From an uncultured Lachnospiraceae bacterium (lineage in GTDB: Bacteria > Bacillota > Clostridia > Lachnospirales > Lachnospiraceae), in assembly GCA_900551235.1 (NCBI GenBank), contig URUU01000010.1, forward strand, positions 1-49,751: a stretch of DNA of 49,751 nt. The letters run 5' to 3'. Positions 7,607 to 16,500 of this stretch are shown piece by piece. The translations under genes and the position numbers were made by a program. Under the pieces are notes generated by a model. The model was not told where the DNA came from and did not search any database. It was given only the letters and a program-made list of their open reading frames with translations. Position 1 is the first letter of the stretch. The number at the start of each line of letters is the position of its first letter.

Positions 7607-9706
7607 TTATTTTCCGTATCGAAGCACCATTGCACCGCGCGGCGGTAAATTCAGTTCTATTTCCCCCGCCTGAACCGGAACCGTATATGCTTCTGTCGTA
7701 TATCCCTGCGCATGGGTAAGCATGACCCTCTCCATATCACAATGAAGCGGCACATTGACCTGCCATGCCGACAGATGGATCTGCTGTTCTGTATCATCAT
7801 TGTTAAAGGCAGCGATCACCTGCTCTTTTTCCGAAAATCTCCCATAGGAAAGCACATTATGTCTTTGCTCCAGAAACTTTAATGAACCATGTGTCAGCAC
7901 CGGATAAGCCTTGTGTATGCGAATCATTTCTTTATGAAATGCAATGAGATCCTGGTTTTCTTCTCCCCATGGATATGTCCTGCGGTTATCCGGATCGGTA
8001 AAACCACAGACTCCCGCTTCATCGCCATAATAGATTGTCGGTGCTCCCGGCCAGGTCATCTGCATTACAACTGCTTCCCGCATAACAGATACATTGATAT
8101 CCTGTGATGCCGCCTCGTATCCCAGATTTGCCACACGGCCGGCCTTGTGATTGGTTCGCGTCAGGAAACGGGAATGATCGTGATTGGACAGTTCATTCAT
8201 GGCAACCTGCAGAGATGGCGCAAGAAAACTCGCCATATGATGACGCATTGCTCCGGAAAATGCCTGCTCATTTCCCAGAAGATCCCCGCGAAATTCATCG
8301 CTGTGTTTTTCCATACCAGTAAAAAACCAGGTCAGCGGCTCCATAAACGCATCGTAGTTCATAACCGTATCCCACTCATCTCCGCGCAGCCATGCACTGG
8401 CATCTCCATAATGCTCTGCCAGAATAATTGCCTCCGGATTGGCTTCTTTTACTGTTTTGCGAAACTCTTTCCAAAACTGATGATTGTATTCATTGGAAAA
8501 TCCAAGATCAGCCGCCACGTCCAGTCTCCATCCGTCTACATTGAACGGTGGCGAGACCCATTTACGCCCGATTTCCATAATATAATCATGCAGTTTCGGT
8601 GACTGTTCATAGCACAATTTCGGCAGTGTATCATGTCCCCACCATCCGTCGTAATTTGGATTGTACGGCCATGCCTGATCATTGTTAAATTTGAAGAAAC
8701 TGCGATATGGACTGTCTGCTGATACATAAGCACCTGCTTCATATCCTTCCTGATTTTCATAAATCTGTTCCCGATCCATCCATTTATTAAAAGAACCGCA
8801 ATGATTGAATACACCATCAAGGATCACCTTCATGCCTCTTCGGTGGATTTCCTCCACAAGCTGTACAAAAAACGTGTTACTGGATTCCAGATTTGCCTTA
8901 TCTGTTACACGTTTAATATATTTGGATGCATGGGCATTGATGGTATCCCCTTCCTGTAAAGGTTCTCCGCCGTCACTTACAATCTTTCCGTAATGTGGAT
9001 CGATATAATCATAATCCTGGATATCGTATTTGTGATTGGAAGGCGAAACAAAGATCGGATTAAAATAAATCACATCTACACCCAGTTCCTGAAGATAATC
9101 CAGTTTATTCATAACCCCCTGAAGGTCACCGCCATAAAACTCACGCACTCCCATAAAAGATGGATTCTTGCGCCAGTCAGTTACCTTCTGTGAATAATCT
9201 CCTATATAATAATACTCTCTGTCTTCTACCGTGTTATTGCTGTCTCCGCTCGAAAAACGATCCACAAAAATCTGATACATCACTGCGCCTTTTGCCCAGT
9301 CTGGTGTATGGAATCCCGGTGCGATCGTAAATGCATAATCGTCCTGCTGGTCTTTGGAAACACCCGTCTTATTATAGAAACAATGTATTTTTCCCGCATG
9401 GACTTCAAAAAAATAATGGATTGGTTCTTCCGACATCATAACCCGAATTTTAAAATAGTCAAAATTTCCTTCTGCCTTTTCAAATTCCATGGCCATGCGC
9501 GCAGAACCACTGACAAAATAAACTTTATCAACATTATCTTTCCAGGTACGAAAACGTATGGTAATGACTTCTCCTGCTTCAGGCTCCATTGGTGTCACAA
9601 AATTTTCTGTTTCATCACTGAATAGTGCATTTGGCTTAAAGACAGGCCGCATCTGAAGCACATACCTGCGCAGCTTATCCTGATATTCAATACTTGGCAA
9701 GTTCAT
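7607..9706 (-). CDS. GH13 alpha-glucan hydrolase (neopullulanase/maltogenic amylase type)
   Basis: A 699-residue glycoside hydrolase family 13 enzyme. It has an N-terminal beta-sandwich (about 1-130) and a catalytic TIM barrel (VMYQIFVDRF, DVIYFNPIF, ILDGVFNHCG). The nucleophile Asp is in VDGWRLDVA, the acid/base Glu in IILAEHYG and the transition-state Asp in LSNHDHSR. A C-terminal beta-domain follows. There is no signal peptide, so it should act in the cytosol on imported maltodextrins or glycogen-derived oligosaccharides. It is transcribed alone: an AGGAGG lies 7 nt before the ATG, with a hairpin just upstream. Substrate specificity among GH13 subfamilies cannot be fixed here. Confidence 0.92.
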   Translation of the reverse strand: MNLPSIEYQDKLRRYVLQMRPVFKPNALFSDETENFVTPMEPEAGEVITIRFRTWKDNVDKVYFVSGSARMAMEFEKAEGNFDYFKIRVMMSEEPIHYFFEVHAGKIHCFYNKTGVSKDQQDDYAFTIAPGFHTPDWAKGAVMYQIFVDRFSSGDSNNTVEDREYYYIGDYSQKVTDWRKNPSFMGVREFYGGDLQGVMNKLDYLQELGVDVIYFNPIFVSPSNHKYDIQDYDYIDPHYGKIVSDGGEPLQEGDTINAHASKYIKRVTDKANLESSNTFFVQLVEEIHRRGMKVILDGVFNHCGSFNKWMDREQIYENQEGYEAGAYVSADSPYRSFFKFNNDQAWPYNPNYDGWWGHDTLPKLCYEQSPKLHDYIMEIGRKWVSPPFNVDGWRLDVAADLGFSNEYNHQFWKEFRKTVKEANPEAIILAEHYGDASAWLRGDEWDTVMNYDAFMEPLTWFFTGMEKHSDEFRGDLLGNEQAFSGAMRHHMASFLAPSLQVAMNELSNHDHSRFLTRTNHKAGRVANLGYEAASQDINVSVMREAVVMQMTWPGAPTIYYGDEAGVCGFTDPDNRRTYPWGEENQDLIAFHKEMIRIHKAYPVLTHGSLKFLEQRHNVLSYGRFSEKEQVIAAFNNDDTEQQIHLSAWQVNVPLHCDMERVMLTHAQGYTTEAYTVPVQAGEIELNLPPRGAMVLRYGK

Positions 9707-9720
9707 ATTTCCCTCCTATT

Positions 9721-9743
9721 CAAGAATGCCTCCGGCATTCTTG
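9721..9743. promoter_or_regulatory. Perfect inverted repeat next to the GH13 ribosome site
   Basis: CAAGAATGCC-TCC-GGCATTCTTG: 10-bp perfect arms with a 3-nt loop, ending about 15 bp before the ATG of the amylase gene and adjoining its AGGAGG. It could be an operator or an mRNA hairpin affecting initiation. No T-run follows on the minus strand. Confidence 0.5.
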
Positions 9744-10010
9744 CTGCAAGGTGTATGTCACCTCACATCTGATGTCAGGAGCTTTACACTCCCGCCGGGA
9801 GTTTTCTCCTTCTCAGACTATCTTACACTATCTTTGACAAATTCACAACCTCCCTGAAAAGGAAAAAAGACAGTTCATCTGAACTGTCTTTCTTTGGAGA
9901 AGGTATTTCTTCTTATGGGGTGTAGCAAAAACTATATAATGTATTGGGGGTTTTACGAGTTATAATATACCACAGGTGCAAATTTAAGTGTGCATAATCT
10001 TCACAAAATT
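9744..10010. other. Intergenic region between ftsH and the amylase gene
   Basis: Holds the ftsH terminator (9861-9891), a 7-bp inverted repeat ACTCCCG/CGGGAGT near 9790, and a weak minus-strand promoter candidate (TTGTGA, 17 bp, TAAGAT) near 9825-9855 that could drive the amylase gene. A segment at 9915-9975 carries TATAAC/TATAAT-like boxes on both strands and could start a short RNA ending at the terminator; this is speculative. I see no CcpA cre site. Confidence 0.35.
9861..9891 (-). terminator. Intrinsic terminator downstream of ftsH
   Basis: AAGACAGTTC/GAACTGTCTT with a 4-nt loop, followed on the minus strand by six Ts. It lies about 120 bp after the ftsH stop and ends the spoIIE-tilS-hpt-ftsH transcript. 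Confidence 0.85.
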
Positions 10011-11831
10011 TCATATTGTTTTTTGTCTATTTTCACCAAAAAGTGCTTCAAACTCTTCTCTGCCAATCTTTTCTTTCTCTATCAGAAGCCTTGCACAGGT
10101 ATGCAGTACCTCCATATTTTCTTCAAGAATCTGTTTTGCTTTCTCATGTGATTCGTCAATAATACGTTTCACTTCACTGTCGATCACTGCTGCAGTCTGA
10201 TCTGCATAGCCTCTCGTCTGTGCAAGATCACGCCCGATAAAGACCTCATCTTCATTTGCATAATTGATCAGTCCGACCTTTTCTGACATACCATACTGTG
10301 TTACCATGGCTCTTGCCATCTGTGTTGCCTGCTTGATGTCCTGTGATGCTCCCGTTGTCACATCACCAAAAATCAACTCCTCTGCAACACGTCCGCCAAA
10401 ATCAACGATAATATCCTGCATCATTTTATTTTTCGAGTTGAACATCTCATCCTGCTCCGGAAGCGGCATCGTATAACCGGCAGCTCCCATTCCGGTCGGA
10501 ATGATGGAAATCGTATGAACCGGTCCCACGTCTGGAAGTACATGAAACAAAATTGCATGCCCTGCTTCATGATATGCCGTAATTTTCTTTTCCTTTTCTG
10601 TAATGATCCTGCTCTTTTTCTCTGCCCCGATACCGACTTTTATAAATGCACGCCGGATATCCTCCTGCATGATATAAGCACGGCCGTCTTTCGCAGCATA
10701 GATGGCGGCTTCGTTCATCAGATTTTCCAGATCCGCACCGGTAAAACCTGCTGATGTCTTTGCCACTTCTTTCAGATCTACATCATCACCCAGAGGTTTG
10801 TTTTTTGCATGAACTTTCAGGATTTCTTCCCTTCCGCGCACATCCGGTCTGCCGACACCGATCTTACGGTCAAAGCGTCCCGGACGCATGATCGCCGGAT
10901 CCAGAATATCCACACGGTTTGTTGCTGCCATAACAATGATTCCTTCATTATAGCCAAATCCATCCATCTCTACCAGCATCTGGTTCAATGTCTGCTCACG
11001 TTCGTCATGACCTCCGCCCATACCGGCACCACGTTTTCTGGCAACTGCATCGATCTCATCGATGAAGATAATACATGGTGCATGCAGCTTTGCTTCCGCA
11101 AACAGATCACGTACACGGGATGCTCCGACGCCGACAAACATTTCCACAAAATCAGAACCGGAAATACTGAAAAACGGAACACCTGCCTCACCTGCAATCG
11201 CTTTTGCAAGCAGTGTTTTTCCGGTTCCCGGAGGTCCTACCAGCAGGACTCCTTTGGGAATACGTGCTCCTACCTGAAGATATTTTTTCGGTTCTTTCAG
11301 AAATTCTACAATCTCCTGCAGATCTTCTTTTTCTTCCTGCAGACCCGCTACATCTTTGAAGGTAACTTTTTTCTTGTCCGGCATCGTCATCGTAGCACGG
11401 CTTTTTCCAAAATTCATCATTTTGGCATTACCACCCGCTGACTGGCGGTTCATCATGGCAAAAAAGGTCATAAAAATAATACAGATCAGAAGCATTGGCA
11501 GTACCGTTGTCAGAAATATGCTTTCCTTTTCAACCGTCACATAATAAATCACATCTGTTTTATCCAGAAACTCTTCTGCTTTTGTGACATCTGAAACATT
11601 CAGGTCTCTGTCCGTGCCATCCTTCAGATGTACGGAAAGCTCACCTGTCACTCCCTGTGAGTTCTGACGTATCTCTACATAATCTACCTTTTCATCCTCC
11701 ACAAACTGCTGGAACTGCATATAACTTGTACCTGAATTTTCAATAAATGCATTTTTGATATAAGACCATCCAAGTACGCAGATCAGCAGAACGGAAAGAT
11801 AAACAATCATTCCTTTTGCGACTTTATTCAA
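10011..11831 (-). CDS. ftsH: ATP-dependent zinc metalloprotease FtsH
   Basis: A 606-residue membrane AAA+ protease. Two transmembrane segments (about 7-24 and 105-126) flank an extracytoplasmic domain. The AAA domain has Walker A GPPGTGKT (about 199-206), Walker B CIIFIDEID, and the second-region-of-homology arginines in RPGRFDRK. The zinc site HEAGH lies near residue 420 in ITAYHEAGHAIL, with a downstream Asp ligand region. It degrades unfolded membrane and short-lived cytosolic proteins. It is last in the tilS-hpt-ftsH order conserved across Firmicutes, 15 bp after hpt, and is followed by a strong terminator. Confidence 0.97.
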   Translation of the reverse strand: MNKVAKGMIVYLSVLLICVLGWSYIKNAFIENSGTSYMQFQQFVEDEKVDYVEIRQNSQGVTGELSVHLKDGTDRDLNVSDVTKAEEFLDKTDVIYYVTVEKESIFLTTVLPMLLICIIFMTFFAMMNRQSAGGNAKMMNFGKSRATMTMPDKKKVTFKDVAGLQEEKEDLQEIVEFLKEPKKYLQVGARIPKGVLLVGPPGTGKTLLAKAIAGEAGVPFFSISGSDFVEMFVGVGASRVRDLFAEAKLHAPCIIFIDEIDAVARKRGAGMGGGHDEREQTLNQMLVEMDGFGYNEGIIVMAATNRVDILDPAIMRPGRFDRKIGVGRPDVRGREEILKVHAKNKPLGDDVDLKEVAKTSAGFTGADLENLMNEAAIYAAKDGRAYIMQEDIRRAFIKVGIGAEKKSRIITEKEKKITAYHEAGHAILFHVLPDVGPVHTISIIPTGMGAAGYTMPLPEQDEMFNSKNKMMQDIIVDFGGRVAEELIFGDVTTGASQDIKQATQMARAMVTQYGMSEKVGLINYANEDEVFIGRDLAQTRGYADQTAAVIDSEVKRIIDESHEKAKQILEENMEVLHTCARLLIEKEKIGREEFEALFGENRQKTI

Positions 11832-11846
11832 TTTGGAATCCCCTTT

Positions 11847-12368
11847 CTACTGCTCCACCACTCCTATATATGGGAGATTGCGGTATTTTTGGGCATAATC
11901 AAGGCCATAACCTACCACAAACTCATCAGGAATATTGAAGCCGACATAATCCACTTTCACATCGGTAACTCTGCGTTCTGGTTTGTCCAGAAGTGTACAC
12001 AGCCGGATACTTGCCGGATTTCTCTTTTTCAGAATCTGGATCAGATAATTTAAAGTACGTCCGGAATCAATGATATCCTCTACGATCAGAACTTCTTTTC
12101 CCTCCAGCGGCTCATCCAGATCTTTAATGATCTTTACAACACCGCTTGATTTTGTGTCGCCACCATAGCTGCTTACTGACATGAAATCCAGAGATACCGG
12201 AACGGTGATTCTCTTTGCCAGTTCACAGGTAAAAAATACACCGCCTTTCAGCACGCAGATCAGATGGACAGATTTGCCGGCATAGTCTTTGCTGATCTGT
12301 TCTCCGATTTTCTTAATCTTTTCATTTACTTCTTCTTCCGTCAAAAGTACACGAATCTTATCTTCCAT
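11847..12368 (-). CDS. hpt: Hypoxanthine phosphoribosyltransferase
   Basis: A 173-residue purine-salvage enzyme that makes IMP/GMP from hypoxanthine/guanine and PRPP. It has the N-terminal IRVLLTEEEVNEKI segment, the flexible-loop SSYGGDTKSSG, the PRPP-binding signature VLIVEDIIDSGRTL with the acidic pair, and the purine-stacking YVGFNIPDEFVVGYGLDY. Its start overlaps the tilS stop by 11 bp, which indicates coupling. The tilS-hpt-ftsH neighbourhood matches Bacillus subtilis. Confidence 0.97.
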   Translation of the reverse strand: MEDKIRVLLTEEEVNEKIKKIGEQISKDYAGKSVHLICVLKGGVFFTCELAKRITVPVSLDFMSVSSYGGDTKSSGVVKIIKDLDEPLEGKEVLIVEDIIDSGRTLNYLIQILKKRNPASIRLCTLLDKPERRVTDVKVDYVGFNIPDEFVVGYGLDYAQKYRNLPYIGVVEQ

Positions 12369-13746
12369 CTTTATTCTCCTTATCTATTTGTATTTGCAGA
12401 ATCTTTTTTGTATGTTCTGTAACTTTATACCCCTCGCTGATACGATATCCGATCACCCACAGAATATGATCTCCATCTGCCAGAAGAGGAAGATCCTCTC
12501 TTTCTTCTCTTGGGATTTTTTCATCGATCAGATACCTTTTAAGAGATTTCTTTCCGCCATCCGCATGTATTCTGAGATAATCTCCCATTTTGCGTGTCCG
12601 GATCACAGGCATATAGCTTATGGTATCATAATCAAACCATTTTGTATACTTTTTTTCCGGAATAATTTGCTGTTTATACGGTAATATTGCTGTTTTTATA
12701 CACAGTTCTCCCCACTTTGTAATCCCCGGAATTTCAAGCTCTTTCACAGATTTTTGCAAATCCGTGCTTTCTGTGCTTTTTTTCTCAAAAACAAGATTTT
12801 TATTTTTATTCACCGCCCGGATATTTCCAGGAAGATCCAGCGACTTCCCGTTTTCCCCCGCAGCCAGCCTGCAAAGTGCTTCTATATGAATCTGACCAAT
12901 ATCTTTCTGACCTTCCACAAGTCTGCCAAGGCAGAACCGTATCAGATATTCCTGCATCAGTTGTTCCTGCTCCCTAAGTCCGGCACGCTGCAGGCATACC
13001 TGCCCTTTTTCCATCTTTACATATTTTTCTGCCAGATACCCGGTCTGTTTCTGCAGATATTCCTCTGCCTTCTGCAGACGCATACCAGCTTCTGCGATAT
13101 GGTTTACCGCCTGCCCGTTCACATGCCGCGTAAGTGCAGGCAGGATTTCGAGACGTATTCTGTTTCTTGTATACTCCAGCTCCTGATTTGTCACATCGGT
13201 CCGCCATGGTATACCGCGTGCGAACAGTGCTTCCTCGATCTGTTTCCTGCTTGTATTTAAAAGTGGCCGGATAATATTTTCCCGCACCGGCCGGATTCCT
13301 CCAAGCCCTTTCAGACCACTTCCTCTTGCCAGATTCATCAAAATCGTTTCCGCCTGATCATCCCGGTTATGCGCCACCGCTATTTTGGCATTTTCTTCTT
13401 TTTTTGCTGCTGCTTCAAATGCCTCATAACGGACACGCCTTCCTGCTTCTTCTACCGTCAGTTTTCTTTCTTTTGCAATCTTTTTTATGTCAAAAGAAAA
13501 AAGCTGAAACGGTATCTCATACTTTTGACAGAATTCTTCCACAAACTTTGCATCGGCAATACTTGCATCCCCCCGGATTCCATGTTCAATGTGAACCACT
13601 TTCAGTACAAACGGACACGTTTCCTGAAACTCCAGAAGTTCCATCAGCAGGCAGACTGAGTCCGCTCCACCGGAAACTCCTGCCAGCACACAGTCCCCTG
13701 CTTCAATCATGTTCTGTTTTCTGATAAATTCCTGTACTTCTTTCAT
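12358..13746 (-). CDS. tilS: tRNA(Ile)-lysidine synthetase
   Basis: A 462-residue enzyme that converts C34 of tRNA-Ile(CAU) to lysidine, which is essential for AUA decoding. The PP-loop motif SGGADS is at residues 25-30 and HNRDDQAETILMNLARGSGLKGLGG is the N-domain signature. The C-terminal TilS_C domain is present (MPVIRTRKMGDYLRI...KRYLIDEKIPREERE). It starts 16 bp after spoIIE and overlaps hpt by 11 bp. Length and domains are normal. Confidence 0.96.
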   Translation of the reverse strand: MKEVQEFIRKQNMIEAGDCVLAGVSGGADSVCLLMELLEFQETCPFVLKVVHIEHGIRGDASIADAKFVEEFCQKYEIPFQLFSFDIKKIAKERKLTVEEAGRRVRYEAFEAAAKKEENAKIAVAHNRDDQAETILMNLARGSGLKGLGGIRPVRENIIRPLLNTSRKQIEEALFARGIPWRTDVTNQELEYTRNRIRLEILPALTRHVNGQAVNHIAEAGMRLQKAEEYLQKQTGYLAEKYVKMEKGQVCLQRAGLREQEQLMQEYLIRFCLGRLVEGQKDIGQIHIEALCRLAAGENGKSLDLPGNIRAVNKNKNLVFEKKSTESTDLQKSVKELEIPGITKWGELCIKTAILPYKQQIIPEKKYTKWFDYDTISYMPVIRTRKMGDYLRIHADGGKKSLKRYLIDEKIPREEREDLPLLADGDHILWVIGYRISEGYKVTEHTKKILQIQIDKENKDGR

Positions 13747-13762
13747 ATCCTGATTCCTTTTT

Positions 13763-15247
13763 CTAACGTCTTCTCAATGCGCCTACCAACACGGTCATAT
13801 CATCTCTTGCCGGCGCCGTCCCTGCTTCAAGAACATACTTCAACAATGCCTTTGCCAGAGCTTTGACATTTTCCATATCTGTTTCCAGCAGATAATCCTT
13901 GATCCTCTCTTCTGCATCCGGCTGGGGAAAAGCATCCATCACACCATCCGATACCATGATGATATAATCCCCATCCTCCATTTTTTTCCTTGTACATTCA
14001 TAATCTACTTCCGGCAGTATCCCCATTGGCATACTGGTCGATGTGATCGTTTCAACCCAGTTTTTCTTTTTCAGAAAAGTGGTCGATGCACCGATCTTTA
14101 CAAACTCACATTCTCCGCTGTAAAGATCTGCCATACAGAGATCCACCGTGGCGGAACTCTGGCCTTCGCTCTGCAAAAGCATCGACGTATGGATCAGCCG
14201 GATTGCTGCCTCTTTGTCAAAACCACTTCCAAGAAATTGTTCCAGAAGATCGATCACCGTTTCACTCTCACGAAAAGCTTCCAGACCTGATCCCATACCA
14301 TCTGAAAGCCCAAGGATCATCTGACCGTTTTTCCCGGAAAACATGGAAAAATTATCCCCCGATACCACTTCTCCATCCTTCGCTATCCTTGCAACGCCTC
14401 CCGATATATAATATTGCGGTTCTGACACAAAAAGAATCGTGCTGTATTCACTGTTGATGACTGATCGCCCCTGCTCATCCTGCACCAACCTGCTTCCAAA
14501 AGCACAGGAAAGCAGCTCAGCCGCTTCTTTTGTACTGATACAGCGTCCTTTTTTTGCTGTCCGCAACGTCACATACAATTGGATTCCTTTCGATTCCCGA
14601 ACGCACCAGATGTCTTTCAGAATCAGTCCGTGCATCCTCAGCCGGATATCTGCCTGCTGACGAATACTTCCGTCTACCCTTTTCACTTCACAGATATGGT
14701 CTGCCGCTCTGCGGATAATACAGGCCGTTTCATACAACTGTCCTGCTGCTGCACTGCGGCTTTCCATAAGCCGGTTTCTCCAGATCAGATTTAATCTCGC
14801 TTTTCCAAGGTTGTCTGCAACTGCATCCAGAAATTGTTCTCCTTTTGCACATTCTCTCCTGAGTGCCTGCCTGTGTCCGCTGTTCAGATCTTTTCCCTGC
14901 AAAACACCATCTGCAATTCTGTAAAATCTCTGCACTGCATTGTCACTCTCCAGGCTCCAGCATCGAAATGCTTCTTTGCAGTTGCCACAGACCTGGCTTT
15001 GTACCTCGTAAAGCACCTTCTGCAGATCGTTTTCCGATATTTCGTCTCTTGTCACTGCCATCCCGGAAAACAGCTTTGATAACTGTTCAAAAGAGTCCGC
15101 ACAGCGTAAAAGCTCCATCCTGCCGATTTCTCCTGCCGGAAGTGTAACCTCCTCACGACTCAGTCGTTCCATTCCAACCAGACGCAAAATTTCCCATAAA
15201 AGCCAGAAACTGCTGACCATCAGTGTAATGATAATAAAATCCCCCAT
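13763..15247 (-). CDS. spoIIE: SpoIIE-type PP2C phosphatase lacking the polytopic membrane domain
   Basis: A 494-residue protein with only one N-terminal membrane segment (about 4-22). Its middle region has the SpoIIE-typical cysteine pattern CGNCKEAFRCW, and the C-terminal PP2C domain is complete (GLSDGMGSGLEA, SSATVDLCMADL, MVSDGVMDAF, RDDMTVLV). Canonical SpoIIE has about ten membrane helices and roughly 800 residues; here most of that membrane part is missing. SpoIIE dephosphorylates SpoIIAA to release sigma-F in the forespore. The ATG at 15247 is preceded by AAGGAGG. Position after yabP-yabQ-divIC and before tilS matches the Bacillus spoIIE locus, and the promoter carries Spo0A-box-like elements. 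It could be the sole SpoIIE or a related PP2C; synteny favours SpoIIE. Confidence 0.87.
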   Translation of the reverse strand: MGDFIIITLMVSSFWLLWEILRLVGMERLSREEVTLPAGEIGRMELLRCADSFEQLSKLFSGMAVTRDEISENDLQKVLYEVQSQVCGNCKEAFRCWSLESDNAVQRFYRIADGVLQGKDLNSGHRQALRRECAKGEQFLDAVADNLGKARLNLIWRNRLMESRSAAAGQLYETACIIRRAADHICEVKRVDGSIRQQADIRLRMHGLILKDIWCVRESKGIQLYVTLRTAKKGRCISTKEAAELLSCAFGSRLVQDEQGRSVINSEYSTILFVSEPQYYISGGVARIAKDGEVVSGDNFSMFSGKNGQMILGLSDGMGSGLEAFRESETVIDLLEQFLGSGFDKEAAIRLIHTSMLLQSEGQSSATVDLCMADLYSGECEFVKIGASTTFLKKKNWVETITSTSMPMGILPEVDYECTRKKMEDGDYIIMVSDGVMDAFPQPDAEERIKDYLLETDMENVKALAKALLKYVLEAGTAPARDDMTVLVGALRRR

Positions 15248-15289
15248 ACTTCCTCCTTGCGTTCGACTTAACGCTGTTTCAACGGTCTC

Positions 15290-15323
15290 AGTATATCGGA
15301 TACACCGGGAAAATTTTGTCAAA
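15290..15323 (-). promoter_or_regulatory. spoIIE promoter: sigma-A boxes with 21-bp spacer and Spo0A-like boxes
   Basis: Minus strand: TTGACA (15322-15317), 21 bp, TATACT (15295-15290). The -35 is embedded in TTTGACA (15323-15317), one mismatch from the Spo0A box TTCGACA. A second near-box GGTCGAA lies at 15354-15348, and TTCGACT (plus strand 15262-15268) lies in the leader. In B. subtilis, spoIIE is driven by Spo0A~P and sigma-A from boxes spaced 21 bp; this matches that architecture. Confidence 0.6.
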
Positions 15324-15352
15324 GGATGCTCGTTTTTTCAAAAAGTTTTCGA

Positions 15353-15393
15353 CCAAAAAAGAAAGGCAGCATGCTCTACACATTCATGCTGTC
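15353..15393 (-). terminator. Intrinsic terminator downstream of divIC
   Basis: GACAGCATG/CATGCTGCC stem (one wobble pair), 11-nt loop, then TTTCTTTTTT on the minus strand. It separates the yabP-yabQ-divIC unit from spoIIE and abuts the upstream Spo0A-like box. Confidence 0.8.
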
Positions 15394-15406
15394 TTCCTGT
15401 TTATCT

Positions 15407-15715
15407 TTACTTTTCTTCTGGTTTGAAAATAATCTCATCTTCGTATACCAGCCCCAGCTTGTCCTTTGCAACCTGTTCTGCGTACTCATCTGTCTGCATA
15501 TATGCTTCCAGATCTTTGATTTCCTGCGTACGTGCTGTCTCTTCATCCATCTGCTTCTGAAGCTGTGCAATTTCCTCCTGATACACAGAATTTTTCTGTT
15601 TTAATGTGTGGCTTTTCACAGTCAGCACCACAAGCAATACAAGCACCACAGCAGAAATACAACATCTCCCCAGAAAGTTTGCATTTCTCCTGCGCCTGCG
15701 CCTTCTTTTTTTCAT
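15407..15715 (-). CDS. divIC: DivIC/FtsB-family septum formation initiator
   Basis: A 102-residue bitopic division protein. A very basic cytoplasmic tail (eight Arg/Lys in the first ten residues) precedes a transmembrane helix (about 15-33) and a coiled coil (about 38-70, HTLKQKNSVYQEEIAQLQKQ). The DivIC motif with YAEQVAKDKLGLVYEDEIIF closes the protein. It forms the FtsL/DivIC/DivIB scaffold at the septum. Placement between yabQ and spoIIE is the standard Firmicutes order, here without yabR. Confidence 0.9.
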   Translation of the reverse strand: MKKRRRRRRRNANFLGRCCISAVVLVLLVVLTVKSHTLKQKNSVYQEEIAQLQKQMDEETARTQEIKDLEAYMQTDEYAEQVAKDKLGLVYEDEIIFKPEEK

Positions 15716-15738
15716 ATACCCTTCCCGACTTTCTAACT

Positions 15739-16185
15739 CTACTTTTTGTCTATGACCATTCTAACCCGTTTTATCTTGTTTTTCAATGTTTTCCGGACAA
15801 TTTTTCTCATTTTTTTGAATGATTTTCCGGCAGGCAGCAAAAGTAACCTGAAAAAGCCGGCAATCCCAAGCCGAATTCCTCGAAAAAACGCTGAAAATAT
15901 CTTAAGCACACCATTTTGCAGCGTAAAATGATACACAAGCATTCCTATTCCCAATGCTGCAAGCGCATAACCTCTGATTTCTCCATTATTTTTTTCATAA
16001 AACAACAAAAACAGATAAATTCCAGCCGCACACCAGTAGACAAAATCCTCCAGTGCAATCCATCTGGCGCTGTGGCTAAATGCTCTGCGAAAGGCACGCA
16101 GGATGTCATATCCGCTAAGAAGCAGCGCCCCTGCCGCAAATGATACCGCAAAAAAAGCCGCTTCCGAAAGAATCACCGCACTCAT
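15739..16185 (-). CDS. yabQ: Spore cortex biosynthesis protein YabQ
   Basis: A 148-residue polytopic membrane protein with about four hydrophobic segments (8-28, 45-63, 72-88, 104-120) and a basic C-terminal tail (KKMRKIVRKTLKNKIKRVR). The motif SGYDILRAFRRAF followed by DFVYWCAAGIYLFLLFY is typical of YabQ. YabQ and YabP are mother-cell proteins needed for cortex assembly after engulfment. It directly abuts the yabP stop, so the two are co-translated. Confidence 0.92.
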   Translation of the reverse strand: MSAVILSEAAFFAVSFAAGALLLSGYDILRAFRRAFSHSARWIALEDFVYWCAAGIYLFLLFYEKNNGEIRGYALAALGIGMLVYHFTLQNGVLKIFSAFFRGIRLGIAGFFRLLLLPAGKSFKKMRKIVRKTLKNKIKRVRMVIDKK

Positions 16186-16473
16186 CTATCGAAACAGCCG
16201 TCCAAAAAAGGACTCTCCTTTTGGGGCTTCTCCTGCCTGTTCCGAATAGACCAGACTGTCTACCTTGCCTTCGATATCCACCTCGCCTTTTTCCAGTGTC
16301 AGCCTGTTCATATGCAGCTCCTGTCCGCGTATCATAAGCATTCCCTGTGTTGTCTGCAGCACGATTTCATTTAGATCAAAAGAAAGCACATCCGATACCC
16401 CACTGATGGTGCCGCTGTGCCTTCCATGAATGGTTACCTTATGTGCTCCCTGCTGATTCTGTTTTTCGTCCAT
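16186..16473 (-). CDS. yabP: Sporulation protein YabP
   Basis: A 95-residue YabP/YqfC-family protein (VTIHGRHSGTISGVSDVLSFDLNEIVLQTTQGMLMIRGQELHM). The family is mother-cell expressed and required for cortex formation in B. subtilis. It has no signal peptide or membrane segment. The next gene, yabQ, starts at the adjacent base. A sigma-E-like promoter sits upstream at 16501-16527. The last 15 residues (GEAPKGESFFGRLFR) are slightly longer than in Bacillus. Confidence 0.92.
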   Translation of the reverse strand: MDEKQNQQGAHKVTIHGRHSGTISGVSDVLSFDLNEIVLQTTQGMLMIRGQELHMNRLTLEKGEVDIEGKVDSLVYSEQAGEAPKGESFFGRLFR

Positions 16474-16500
16474 ACCTGCTCTCCATAAACTCTTTGCAAA

